Source of the DNA: Campylorhamphus procurvoides
Taxonomy: Eukaryota > Chordata > Aves > Passeriformes > Dendrocolaptidae
Length of the DNA: 64,000 nucleotides
Assembly: GCA_013396655.1 (NCBI GenBank)
Contig: WBMV01001015.1
Location: forward strand, 1,743,521 to 1,807,520
Reading direction: 5' to 3'
A program made the translations under genes and the position numbers. Positions 24,183-36,165 of the stretch are shown here, piece by piece (within the stretch, counting starts at the first letter, position 1; each line of letters opens with the position of its first letter). The notes below the pieces were generated by a model. It was given only the letters and a program-made list of their open reading frames with translations, had not been told where the DNA came from and ran no database searches.

Positions 24183-27100
24183 CTTAAATTATGCAACAAA
24201 CTGTACAAAGAAAACACAAGTCAACAGAAAAATAGGCATAAAGCATACTATGCCACTATTTAAAAGTTAGAGTTTTGTACATCTGATGTCCTACAAACAG
24301 CAACACACACACTCTCTACGAAAAACCAAGTATTTTTTCACCCTGTTCACCCCCCATTTACCAGGACTAAGGATAAGCCACAAGCACTTGGCTTTAAAAC
24401 AGCAGAATTATTTTTCTAATTAGAAGTGTTGATAGAAACCAGAAACATTACAGCTGAAAGTCCAAAGTACTTCATTAAGACTCTAACAGTTAAGAAAATT
24501 TTGGCTTCAAATAGTCACAAGGCCACAGTATTAATTCTGTCCCACGATTCATCTACATCCTCCAGATAGTAAAAAAAAAAATCCAAGATCTGTAATGTTG
24601 TCAACAATATGAACAAAGTCACTTGTACTCAAGCTAGTACTAAGGTAACTAAGCAGTAGTTTGCTCGCAGTTTTCACTACACCAAATAACGGGAAAGGAA
24701 TCAGCAGGGTTTTGTATGTTTTCTGCACAACTCAAACATGCCCCCTATATTTCCTAAGAGAGGAATTTACTGCCAGGTGAACCGAACTTAGTGACAGCAA
24801 GAATTTTCAGTTCTACTCAAAGATGAATGATAAAGACAAGTATGCTGGGTAAGAAATACTTGTCTCACAGGTATAGTGAATCATATGCTTATTTAAGTGA
24901 ATCCTGAAGATCCAAAACAATCACAAAAGAGCAAGATAATTATCACATTGAATGATTTAATTACAGTTACAAAAACAATGACTGGGTGGTAGACACTACA
25001 ATAACAAGAAAAAATTCTTTAGTCAGGCCTATCTCAGTGTGAGAGTAACAGCTAAAACTCCTTAAAAATATACCACCAAACATAAGACAAGTTTGTGAAG
25101 TAAATTTCACTTCGAGTCAGTGAAAAAAAAAAAATGAACACCACAGTCATCTTTACAAAATATCCCCAATTTTCAGAAGCAGAGGACCAAAAAGGTTTAG
25201 GTATTTTTTAACCCTGGAAAGAAATGCTGGCATCAGCATTTTAGTGAAAATTTGGTATAGCTCTGGAGTATTCAAACCACGGAGACTCAAAGAAGAAAAA
25301 ACTCAATAGCAGAGTTTAATTATTTTAACATTTTTTTAATACTGACTTAAACAGCCTAATGCTTAACCACATTTTATTGTACTTGATGCATCCTTAGGAA
25401 CTTGTTGGTTGTGTAATAAACACATTAAACTTTCCTTCTACAAGAAAAATAACAACAATTCTTTTGTTGTCTTCTTGCAAAAAAGTAATACCAAGGAGAG
25501 GAATAAGCACAACCATGGCGGACACATGCAAGACTGAAGTGATTCCTATTTTCATCAGATTATTCAAAAGTAGCATATCTGTTAACCATTCAAGAACCCC
25601 AAGTTTTTAACCTTTCATGACAGAATGGTGTTAAATAAAAATTTCAAGTGTCTTTTGCACTGTATCTACATCTACAGGGTCTTTCAGGATATCTAATAGA
25701 CTGCAAAAGTTCAAGAAAATTCCGTGGCAACATTTTGACATCAACCACACAGGAGGAGCTTCTGCAACCCCTCGTTTCCCCTCCTCACTCACACCTGACC
25801 AATATATAATTTAAGTACCTTGAACTGTATGCATGTTAGAAGCCACAGGGCTGGCAGAAGCCTCACATCTAAGCTTTTTATTGTTTATTCAAGCTGGACA
25901 ATTCCTGTTTCTGATCTCTCATTAACAAGTTCTCAATTCCCTGATATATTGTATAAACCTCTCAAGAGTCTGAAGGCAAAACTATTTTAAGGAATTACTG
26001 TATATTATACTACTCAGCTACATTTTAAAGTTTTTTTGTTTTCTTAGTGCTATAAGCCACTTCCTACACTCTGAAGTGTGCAGATGGTCAAGAGTCCCTT
26101 CCACCCCTGATCTACCCTACTGGAATGTCTCAGCACACCCTCTGGCACCAGTCATAGCACTGAATAGATTTTTTAGGCTCACCAGACACACATCCACCCA
26201 GCAGGCTAATTGCTTGTACCTTGTATTTCAAATGAAGCAGCTCAAGCTAAACAACCGCAGGCTTTCCCTCTGGGTGTTCATCAGAGTTACAGTGGAACAG
26301 ATTTAAGCTAATTGTGTAGTATTCTTAAAAGAAAGCGGTTTTTTCATAGTTAATGACTGCGGTGTCTGTAGCTTTCGAACAAGAGATTGTGTAGAAGAAT
26401 ACTTTCCTCCCAAAGCTGCCTTTTTACTTTTGGGGAGACTGTGTGGGGAGGAAAAGGAGAACTGGTTTAAGTAACGCATGGGGAGAAGAGGCCTCTAACA
26501 CTAACTCAAGAACACTTATCTAGTTAGTTTTGATGAAGATTATTTCCTAAACTGGACTTGTCTCCTGTTCATTCATTCAAATGCATCTTAGGGTCAAGAG
26601 GAACCAAAAGGAGTATATGCTAGTAGAGATTTAATGAAATACCTTGCATAAACCACCTGCTATAACCTCACCCAGGCTGCTAAGCAGTAATTGCCTTTTC
26701 TAAACTCACCCAAGACATAGAAGCTTTTCCATTTAGCAAAATTAATCTAGTAAAAAAGCTAATATTAGCCTAACAACTACTGCCCAATTTCCCCTTTCTG
26801 GACAAAATTACATCATCTTGTTGAGAACAGGATAGAAAGAATATTCTACAAAGAACAGACAAATTCCTAGGAGCACTGCTACAGCACCACTACAAAAAAG
26901 AGTGGACACTTGAGAAATGTTTCTTTAAGGGGGTAATACCATACAGCAGGATTTGGGACTGTGCTGTCATCTTATTCTGTTCTGACTGGCCCCCTCCTGA
27001 AGAGGGGGAAGGGATTCAGTGAAAAAAATCACAGACTCTAAAGGGTGATTTAGATCTAAAAGGGTAAAATCTAAAGGGTGATTTAGGACTTTTTTTATGC

Positions 27101-30100
27101 CTCTAAGATGAGTCAGAAATCATTACAGTACAGAGTTCAGTCCTTGCTGGAAGTGCTGACTTGCTGCAAGTCATTATTTGACAGACTTGGTGTGGTAACA
27201 CCACCCATTTTCGCACCTGAAATGTTAGTCTGCACAATGCTCCAGGACATATATTTTAAGGCAAACAAAAGCTGTCAAGTGCTATGAGACTTCTACACAT
27301 GCATGTAATTGCTTTCTTTGAAGTAAGCATTACATCCTCAGGCTCTTATGGTTTAACACAATGACTTCGCAGATGAAGAACTCTTAAGATAAAAATGTAC
27401 ATATTTAAACACTGCAATTAATGCAGACATCTGGAATAAAACAAAATGAAAGCGCTCTGAAAAGAGACTAAACACATGCTTGTCACATGCAAGCATCCAT
27501 AGCATAAAATTTTCTTTTTCTTTACATTATCAGAACTCATACTGTTTGGTCTAAAAAACCCAAAAACAAAAAAACCAAAGCACCCTTAGGTTTGTTTCTT
27601 TCATTCAAAATTTGCTCTGCAAACAACAGTCTCTGCAAGCCAAACAGGCTCCCAGTAATGCCTTTCAACTACATCTTATTAAACAAAATATTTACGAGAT
27701 TAACAATTATGCTGATGCAAAAATCATAAAGAGGTAAAAATACACTAATCCCACATTCATTACAATACCAATATTTCAGGGGTAACAGATCAAAGAAGAA
27801 ATACTTTGTCACTGACACTGGCAATTAAGTACAGTACAGGTATACTAAAAAAGTAGAAACACAAGCTCTGTTTTCCGTGCAGGAAGTGTCTATTTATAAT
27901 GGCAATATCTTTTTAAAAAACTATTCCAAGATGCCATTTCACCAACATGCATCCCTGCAAGTCAGTTAGCTGAAGGCAGCCACTGACTAGTTGATGGAAA
28001 TGCTGAAACAGGCAGGGGTCTTTTTCAGGCATTATTCAAGTTACCTCTCAGTAGAAATTCACTGAGGGTCATAGAGTACCTGTACACCTTGGGTTATTTA
28101 CATCCTACCATGTTCTCAGGAGCATTCCACACAGTTAAATGAGCAATGTAACAGGAACAATTCTGCTGACATAAGCAAGCAGAGGGGGTAGATACCAAAA
28201 AGTAATGCCCCAACCCATATCTTCTAGAGGAACCGTGTTTTCAGGAAACTCCCTCTGTGTTCTTGAAATTACAATGTTATTCAGGGCCAACAAGCATGCA
28301 AAGCTCACAAAAAATGAGTACTCTGCTAAGTGCACATACACTTCTGTGGTATCAGACCAGCACTTCTCTTTCATAACAATACACTCACTTCCCTATCCTA
28401 GCTTCTTACTTGCTTAGTCAGTATTGGTATTTAGCCTCCCCATTGTCCCTTAACACTCCAAACTTCTATCCCTCCTGCTCCCCAGTTGCCACCTAGCCCC
28501 ATTTAAACAAAGCCAAGAGAGCTTTAAAGGTTAGCTAGTCCAGAGAGCCACTGCTTCCACTTGGCATAGACAGGGCTTGTTAATAGATCAGCTTTCCATT
28601 GCTAATTTCTGTCACTTCTGATAAACCAGATGTGGCAATATATAAAACAGAATTTTAAAGGAGCAAGACTTCAGGCCACAGTTGTTAGACTGCTCAAGAT
28701 AGAACTAAACCTTAAGTTCAAAGGAAGAAAGATTAATGGGAATGTAAGTATGCCTTCAGACTGGAGATTTTTATTTGAGTCCCATCAGAACATAACATTG
28801 CATTTAAAAGTTATATTTAAAAGCTCAATTGACCCTTTTTCCCATTAAATCATTTTGCAATTGGAGCAAGACTCAAAGTACCAATCAGTTGGCTAACTTG
28901 CACCTTAGCTGTTTTTGAGGCAATTACCTGTGCTTCAGCACACCAAAACAGGTACAGATTTCCTGGCAAACACTACTGCTGCCTACATCACCACTACACT
29001 CAATACCAAACTGCTTATACATTATTAGCAAACACAGAATAGATCCAAGCTCAAAATTAACACACATCATCTGAACATTAAGGTGCAGATACAGCAAATC
29101 CAGTGGCATTGCCATTCTAAGACAAGTTGTACCTTGCACTGTCTGCCACAGCATGAGTCTACCAGTTAGAGAAGGAATATCTCAATGAACCAGAACCACT
29201 TCTCCTCAAAGAGTAAAAACTTCTGTCACAGCCACAATTGCCTTCACAACAGTTTAATTAAAATCCATTTATAGTACATCAAGATTTTAAACTTTATTCA
29301 TCCCTTTCTAAGAATTCTTTTGCCTTTCTTATGTTTTTACTACTTTATTCCTGTTGAAGTGCAAGATGTCATGCAAGAGTTCTACCCAGATACGAGAGTG
29401 AGCCAAACTCAGAAGCTGAACAGGAGAAAAAAATTTTCATAATATCTTGCTTATAAAAATCACACCTCAAAAGTAACAGTGATATTTAGAAAATTTTCAG
29501 TGTTAACTGAATTCACTTGAATAGAGTATTTGACTACAAAGAACCAGACATATGCAGTTAATTCAGTAAGTTTGAAACAAAGGGAACATAACCTTTGGCA
29601 ATAAAGCCAAAAAAGTCAAGATAAACCAAGCTCATCCTGTGTGCCTCTGCTGTTGCGGTTTTTTCAAAGAACAAGTTTATCTACATTAAGTACCTTATTA
29701 GGAGGCATACTAATACAACTGGCATTTGGAATCCTTGCGGTCTTTAAAAAAAGTACCTGGCCCAGTAAGATATACTTAACTATCCTCAAGTTCTACATTA
29801 AAAAGCATTGTATAATTTAAAGGTATTAAGCCAAACAAAAACGCCGTCAGCCAGACAGGAAAAAAGTAATACTGTACAAGTACTGTATAACAAAGTCAGC
29901 TTAACTCAGATATTACAAATGCATTTAAGACTATTGTTAAAAACTACATAAAGCTATTTTAACAGGACATGGTAACCACACACATTCCAGAGTTTTCTGT
30001 GCTCCTTAAGACCAGTTAATTACACTTATTTGTTTTCAGTTATCATGGTCTTGTTTTTCTTTAACTATTTGCCCCGTTAAAATTTCCAGGAATTTTCAAT

Positions 30101-30671
30101 TGGTAGATAATTTCCACCCAACCCTAAATTACACATTCTACTGTAGCTCAACTACAACTATTTGTGGAAGTGGATGCTAATTAGCAAATAATAGAGACAA
30201 GTATTTGGGAAGGCACACCCTTCATGATCAGCATTAGTTACAGTTTACAATAGCAAATTTTAACTATTTCAGTATAAACTACCCTAAGAAATCATACAGT
30301 ACTCAGCAAGTCAATTTCATGTTAATGGCCATGCAGTCCAGTTCATGACTTCAGAACTACCACTGAGAGACTCAAGTTGCAGCATTTTATTTCAGGATTT
30401 CGGCAGCCAACACCACCAATTCAGAAAAGTAGCTCTGTTTATCAAGTTTACCCATGCAAAGTTCTGTGAGACTTAACCATATCAGACAACCGTGTTGAGA
30501 AAAGTGTTAGATGAATAATATTTATAGTCCCCCACCAAATGAAAGCCCACCAAATGAAACGTAATTTTGATAATCTATGCACAGACAGTAATCTTGTTTA
30601 TCAAAAGGCCAATACAAGCTGTATTTTTGGAAGTGCTTATCCTCTCTGCATACAGATGAAGGGAAACTTAC
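24183..30671 (-). other. AZIN1: AZIN1 intron 2
   Basis: A+T-rich leader intron of about 6.5 kb between donor CCAT/GTAAGT and the acceptor of the start-codon exon. It contains a small 33-bp-period duplication near 27.04 kb. I see no convincing additional exon or repeat family. Confidence 0.7.
27038..27086. repeat. Short tandem duplication (33-bp period)
   Basis: The 16-base word CTAAAGGGTGATTTAG occurs at 27038-27053 and again exactly at 27071-27086. A related partial copy lies in between. It sits in AZIN1 intron 2 with no evident function. Confidence 0.85.
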
Positions 30672-30809
30672 ATGGACAAGTTAGGAGATGGAACCCTACT
30701 ATCATCAGCTAGGTTCCCAAGGTGGCTCAGCGTTGAAGTCGAACTGCTCTCTATAAAGCACTTCTCCTAAGCCCTCTGGATAGTTGTAAACTTGATCAGA
30801 GATTTTGCC
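30672..30809 (-). other. AZIN1: AZIN1 leader exon 2, carrying the PPW end of the uCC
   Basis: Acceptor TTTTCCTACAG and donor GTAAGT flank 138 bp. From the first base one frame reads GKISDQVYNYPEGLGEVLYR, then EQFDFNA and EPPWEPS, and stops at 30705-30707. A second stop follows directly and a third in the next frame. Pro-Pro-Trp is the conserved motif at which polyamines slow elongation in the antizyme inhibitor uCC. From the uCC stop to the AZIN1 AUG is 111 nt if exon 2 joins exon 3. Confidence 0.88.
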
Positions 30810-33800
30810 CTGTAGGAAAAAAAATGCACACAAAAATAAATTTCATAACCAGAACAGAATAAAAGCTTTATCTCAAAACATGTAACAAATGCCTTTTCAT
30901 TCAGTAGTGCTTTTAAGGAGGCTTGAAACTTCATAATCACATCAAACATCCAGTTTTCAAGAGTGAATGTAAACTCTGAGCCAGAACATGTCAGTTATAT
31001 GAAGAACTGCTAAAACACATTAAACTGCTTGTTTATACTAATCTTTCACAGTCTGAACTGGAAGATTTTCAAAACTAATGGCAAAGAGCTCTGCCATAGC
31101 ATAGTACATCTTAATACTGGACTACCCTCCCAGAAGTGTTTTTAACCCTGTAACCACTGCATTCTTACCTTCCCCACTTCCTTTCTATTTCAGAATTCCC
31201 TTGCCACGTTCTTTCTGCCTCTGCTGTGAATGAACACAGCATGTGGGTGAAAAATAGTGCTTTATATAGTGAAACTGAACACCACACAGCCAAATCCAGA
31301 AGTGAATAAGACCATTAAAAGAAACTTATGCTTGCCTTCAGGAATGAAGAAAGCATTTCAGCTGGCCTTTCAAGACTATTACACACACCAAAGCAGCATT
31401 TTTAAGTACAAGGCTAGCTTACTCAAATTAAGGTAAAGCAATCACAAACACAAACATAAAAAGGAAACATTTATTAACCCTGTTGAGAAGTTTTTTTTCT
31501 CCTTAAAGGAATGATAATTTTCTTTGAATTAAATACATGACCAAACTGGTCACATGCAAAACATGCAACAAAGCTTCTACAAATTCACTGTGATATATGG
31601 CATGAAACATGGAACACACCAACCTACTGTAAAACTAAACCTTTGCTCACCTCATTATTTAAATACTACATGGACTGACTACAAAAACCTGACTTCTGGG
31701 AATCACCTCACCCAAATGATCATCTTCTCAACCACATTAGTTAAGCAAACTGCTGAAGTGTATTTTCCACTTATTCCTGCTATTGGAAAACTAAACTAAT
31801 AGCCTCTATATAGTACTGAATAACAAACAGAATTAATGCAACTTGAGGGTAACTGTTTCACAGCAACTGCACAGAGCAACCCCTTCAGCTTTACCACAAA
31901 TTAACATTTGGTAGCATACAGCATTAAAAATAAACTTCAATGCTTCAAAAATAATTGAGATATAAAGGAATTTTGCCAGCTAGAATTAATGTACATGCCT
32001 TTTCTTTTACTAAAGCAAGAAGTCAGTAACATTTAGTTCTCAGAGTAGGCACACAAGTTTTACAAAAGGAAAGTGTTGTCAGCTTTTAAAATTAACTAGC
32101 AGTTCCACTATTTCCTAGTGGGGTTCTGATTACACTCAAGAATTCACACAAATTTTCCAGTGATTATGAATTAAGTTTACCTTCCAAACCAAACAAGTCA
32201 TTAAACACAGGTGCTTCTAGCGAGAGCACATGACCTTCAGAGCAAAACTCAAAAAGCCATGCTTCAGCCAAATATCACCTGCAGTATTATTCCAATAAAT
32301 ATTCTCACATATTCCAAGATAAAAAGTGAGCAGTGAAGGCTCCTGTGGAGCTAGAATGAACACCAACCAATTTCTGTACCAACAGTCAACTAACTATGAG
32401 CTGTGCTGAGTTCTAACTACCCTTCAGAATTTCTTTTAAATGAGAATTACTTATCTAAAGGATTTACACAAACATATGCTAAATAGTCTGACTCTTCTCT
32501 TTTGTGCGGGTTTGCCAATTCTAAACATTGAGGAAAACAGTACAATTCGAGCCTTTCCAATCACAGTAATTTTAGTCTGCTTTAACCAGCACAGAGAGGG
32601 AATTTGCTGTACTGTGGCTGAGCAGGGCTACCATTTTAAGTACCAGAAGCATATCACATGTCCATAACCCATAAGGATAAACCCAGCTTTACAAAAGTTG
32701 TGCATGTCACCAGCAGTAAAGAAGCATCCATTTCTTAAGGGTCTTAACGTAGGTACAAAAGCATTCCTTGCTTTTAACTGTAGAAATAATCAGCAAGGCA
32801 GCTCTGCCTTTTAATACACAAGTGACACATATGCATGTATTTATCTGTCATCTGTTAGTATACTCTACTAGCAAGTGCCTCAAGTTTGACTACACCTCAA
32901 GCAACAACAATAGTACTAACTCACCGGAGGAACAAAATCACTCCCCCAGTTGCCCACAGTCCATAGTTTTACCAGAACAACTGCATCCCTGCAGCAAGCC
33001 CTGAGTATCCAGCAGACCAGCTGGGGCCAGGCTTTTTCAAGCTCCCCAGCCCCCTCAGCTCCCCATGTCTGATGCTGACAGCCCTACAAAACCAGGCATC
33101 AATTCCTTTTCTTCAAAAAAAATGATCCACTGCACCTGCCTCTGAAAAGAAACCCTTTAGTGGTCTGAGCTAAAATATCCACGAACCAAACCCTAAAAAT
33201 CCAGCATTATGATGACCTTGCACATTCACACCAAGTGACAGACTTGGAGGCACCAAAGTTATTCTGGTCCAGAAAAAAACCCATCAGCTATGTTTGAGTT
33301 ACAGTAAGCCTTTTCCAGATCAGGGCCAGGACATTGTGACAAGGCAATCCTTAGTGGGGAGCAGGTCCTGAAGGAAGAACAGTCGCTGAGGAATTCTCTC
33401 ACCAACCACACTCTTGCTCTTGCACTACATAACAGTATTTAGAACTGAAATTTACCATTATACCCAAACTAGCGCATTACACAATTAAGCTTTGCTTTCA
33501 GGAAGGGACAGTTACTTCTCCTCCAGAGCAGTCTGTCTCTCCTTTAATTGGAGAGATGGAATAATTTCCAGAACATACAGCCCAGCCTTACTGCAATGAC
33601 ACACCTGCAGAAGCCCTCCAGCACAGGGAGCACAGAGGCACAGGCTGCAGTGCTTAACGACAGTGAGCCTGCCTCTTGCCTCCAGTAAAGCTGTCCCCAA
33701 AGGAGAAACATTCCTACTGCTCACCACCAAACAACACCCTGTCCCTCCCAAAGACCCCCCCCTCCTTTTTTTGAGGTTTCAATCTTCCCCTGGAGCAGAA

Positions 33801-35579
33801 GGACCAGCAGAAAGGATGGGGGGCAGGAGGCTGGCTGACTGCAGGGGGGTCTCAGACCATGTCGGGCAGAGCAGGCAGGGAAGGGAGTTCACCACAGCCA
33901 GAGGCACAAGGGGAGGGGGCTGCCTTGTCACAAGCATCAGCCACAGCAGCATTGTTCACACAGTGACAGGAAGGAAAGAAAACTAGACTGGACCAGTCCA
34001 GACTGGAACAAACCCCTCCTACCACCACCATTATTCACAACCCCCCACCTCTCCCCCAGCTCTGCTGCCTCCCACGTTTATCCAGGGAAGAATAGCGGGC
34101 AAGTGCGGTATCTTCAGAGTCAAAAATCCAGCAGCTGGGGAAGGCAGAAGTAGGGCAGGACTCCCCTCCAACCCACTGCCACGCAAGAGACACAGCCACG
34201 CATCTGACTAGGTGGGTAGGCAGGTCTGCGTTGCTTTACTGGCCGTCACAGGGTGTTTTCATTCAGGGTGGCTAAAACAGACTTGGGACTACACAATCAA
34301 ATCCTGCTCAGTCACCAGACACTGCTGCAGCGGTCTGAAACGCAGCGCTTCTCCTGCCTACGGGCACATCTCAGCTGTGCAGGATTTTGCACTGCAGGAG
34401 ATGCACTTCAGAAAGGCTTGAAAGATGATTCAAGCTCACTTCCCTCTTCACTACAACCAGGTTGCCCCCAGCACAGACATGCATCTTCTTGGGCTCAGAA
34501 TAAGACCAGATAAATGACTGGAAAAGACCTGCAGTGCTGTTTAATACAGAGAATTCTCCTCAGCCACACCAGCTGCCCCACAGTTCTGCACTTGCACCAT
34601 CCCCCTTCACTGATGCATGAGCCCCCCTCCTCTCTCACCGTGTTTTCAAGTCCCCTACAACCAGGAACAGGCATCTGCTCATCTCTCACCAGTATAACCC
34701 ATTATGGGCACCTTTTCTGAGCTCTTAAACAGGGAACAGCACTGCAGCAAGCACACATGCACTCAGGATATCCCAAAATCCAGGTTACACGCACTTTACA
34801 CACACACAGCGCCAGCAGCTGAGCAATGACTGGACTCTTCCCTGTACCTTCTAAAAGCCACTGGTACAGACAGCATTGGCCAGCTGGACCACAAAGCACA
34901 GGCAGAGGCAGCCAAGCCAAGGAGGCTGAGGCTTAACCAGGAGACCTCCAGGACGGGCAGCACCAAACCTGCTGCTACTCCACTAACACTGACCCAGGAA
35001 AGGGGACGGGCTGCTCCCGGGCAGGGCTCCACTCCCACAAGCCGGGGGACCCCACGGCCCCTCTGCCAGGGCACCACTTGTGTAATGTCCTCACAACCCC
35101 TGCGGTGCCCTGACAGCTCGGTGGCTGCCGCCCCGGTCCCCGGTGTGTGCCCGGTGCCGGGGGGCAGGTGAGGCCTCTGCAGCTCCGGGGAGCGGGGGGG
35201 AGCGCGGGGCAGGCAGCGGGAGCCCGGATGGATGATCTGGCTCACAGAGGCACAACATGGCCCCTGAGCAGCAGGCGCGGAGACGCCGCGGCCACGCCAC
35301 CAGCACTGCTCCAGCCCGTGCCGGCTCAGCCTCCACACTCCCCCCACGCCGCTGCCCCCGGCCCGGGGAGCTGCAGCCTGCGGGGCACCGGGGAGCACAC
35401 CGGGGGCAGGGGCAGCCCCCGGCCCGCGGGGACCAGCGAGGAGCCCCCCGNNNNNNNNNNNNNNNNNNNNNNNNNNNNNNNNNNNNNNNNNNNNNNNNNN
35501 NNGGGCCCCCCGCGCCGGTACTCACGTGAGATAACGGCCCGAAAGATTTGGTAAATCGTCTTCTCTTTTTAGGCGGAAT
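30705..35579 (-). CDS. AUU-initiated upstream conserved coding region (uCC) of AZIN1
   Basis: The join of 35526-35579 (18 codons from ATT) and 30705-30809 (34 codons plus TGA) gives a 52-codon upstream frame in phase 0 across intron 1. The exon 1 part reads IPPKKRRRFTKSFGPLSH. The exon 2 part ends in PPWEPS. Published work on antizyme inhibitor and ODC homologues describes an AUG-less uORF, mainly AUU-started, that represses the main ORF when polyamines are high. It acts by slowing ribosomes at Pro-Pro-Trp so that queues form back toward the AUU. The exact initiation codon here is inferred: the frame stays open upstream of the ATT, and ATT is the candidate that fits the published biology. Confidence 0.85.
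30810..35525 (-). other. AZIN1: AZIN1 intron 1
   Basis: Donor CAC/GTGAGT at the exon 1 end and acceptor CCTACAG at 30810. The proximal 400 bp are very GC-rich and include a 52-N gap. The rest grades to A+T-rich sequence. No extra exon is recognised. Confidence 0.75.
35451..35502. other. Assembly gap (52 N)
   Basis: Undetermined bases in very GC-rich intron 1 sequence, 24 bp inside the exon 1 donor. Peptides read across it are artefacts. Confidence 0.99.
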
Positions 35580-35803
35580 TTTTAAAGAGGGATGTGGGAA
35601 CCTACAGCAGAAATACAGGCGGCGGCAGCGGCGCCTTCCAGGGCCATAGGCTGCGGGGGCGGCCGGCGGGGAAAGCGCAGCGCGGCGCTGGGAGCGGAGG
35701 GCACAGGCGGACAGAGACGGACAGACAGACAGACACAGAGCCGGGGCGGCGGAGGGGAGCGGGAGCGCGAACGGCGGGCAGCGACGAGCGGCGACACGGG
35801 GCG
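35526..35803 (-). other. AZIN1: AZIN1 leader exon 1
   Basis: The 3' edge is fixed by the GTGAGT donor and by continuity of the uCC frame into exon 2. The 5' edge is inferred as about 30 bp downstream of the TATA-like box. It carries the AUG uORF and the AUU start with the first 18 codons of the uCC. Confidence 0.65.
35582..35647 (-). CDS. AUG uORF ending 2 nt before the uCC start
   Basis: ATG at 35645-35647 opens a 21-codon frame starting MALEGAAAAACIS. It stops with TAA at 35582-35584, two bases upstream of the AUU of the uCC. It is in the mRNA only if transcription starts above 35647, which the TATA-like box predicts. The context has C at -3 and G at +4, so it is probably bypassed often. 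Confidence 0.5.
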   Translation of the reverse strand: MALEGAAAAACISAVGSHIPL

Positions 35804-35825
35804 AGGAGAAGGGGATGGCGCCGAC

Positions 35826-35870
35826 AGCGCTTTTATGGAGCGGGAGGGCGGGGCGGGGCCCGGAGACGGC
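35826..35870 (-). promoter_or_regulatory. AZIN1 core promoter: TATA-like box and GC boxes
   Basis: On the minus strand, CATAAAAG (35830-35837) follows overlapping Sp1-type GC boxes (GGGCGGGGCGGGGCC on the plus strand, 35846-35860). The spacing suits a start site near 35800-35806. The surroundings form a CpG island of roughly 35.1-36.1 kb. Confidence 0.6.
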
Positions 35871-35924
35871 GTCACCCTCGGAGGTGGGACCCGCCACGGC
35901 CCCGCCGGGAGGGAGGGAAGGTGT

Positions 35925-36165
35925 CCCCAGGGGGGCCGGGGCGTGTCCGCTCCGGGAGACAGGGTGTCCCCGCCGGGAGAGAGGGTGTCCCCAGCGGGGC
36001 CAGGGGGTGTCCCCTCCGGGGGCCAGGGTGTCCCCAGCGGGGCCGGGTTGTGTCCCCAGGGAGGCTAGGATGTCCCCAAGCGGGGCTAGGTGGGTGTCCC
36101 CGGAGAGGCTCTTATATCCCAGACGGGGCTGGGATGTAACCCTGGCGGGGCTGGTGTGTGTCCTC
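35925..36165. repeat. Degenerate GC-rich minisatellite upstream of AZIN1
   Basis: Imperfect units built on GGTGTCCCC followed by GCGGGGCCAGG recur about every 20-30 bp, roughly nine times. They begin about 100 bp beyond the TATA-like box. G-runs of 3-5 bases on the plus strand (and C-runs on the minus) could form quadruplex or i-motif structures. The long plus-strand frames through it (GVPSGGQGVPSG-like repeats) are by-products of the repeat. Confidence 0.8.

Larger units (their letters stand above)
10690..35803 (-). other. AZIN1 gene, approximate transcript extent
   Basis: Gene-level span from the inferred start site downstream of the TATA-like box to a probable polyadenylation site. Twelve exons are supported by splice signals and reading frame: two leader exons, one exon with leader plus start codon, eight internal coding exons, and a terminal exon with the stop codon and 3' UTR. 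Intron 1 (30810-35525) and intron 2 (24183-30671) are the longest. The 3' boundary is uncertain and may lie near 10280. Extra alternative leader exons cannot be excluded without transcript data. Confidence 0.85.

Noticed and set aside
35091..35897. 268-codon minus-strand open frame through the AZIN1 promoter, exon 1 and intron 1
   Set aside because: It crosses the N gap, the donor site and non-transcribed promoter DNA. Only its internal IPPKKRRR...PLSH portion is real, as exon 1 of the uCC.
35592..36139. 158- and 181-codon plus-strand frames rich in Gly, Arg and Pro
   Set aside because: They are translations of the CpG island and the minisatellite, with repeat-like composition in several frames at once.
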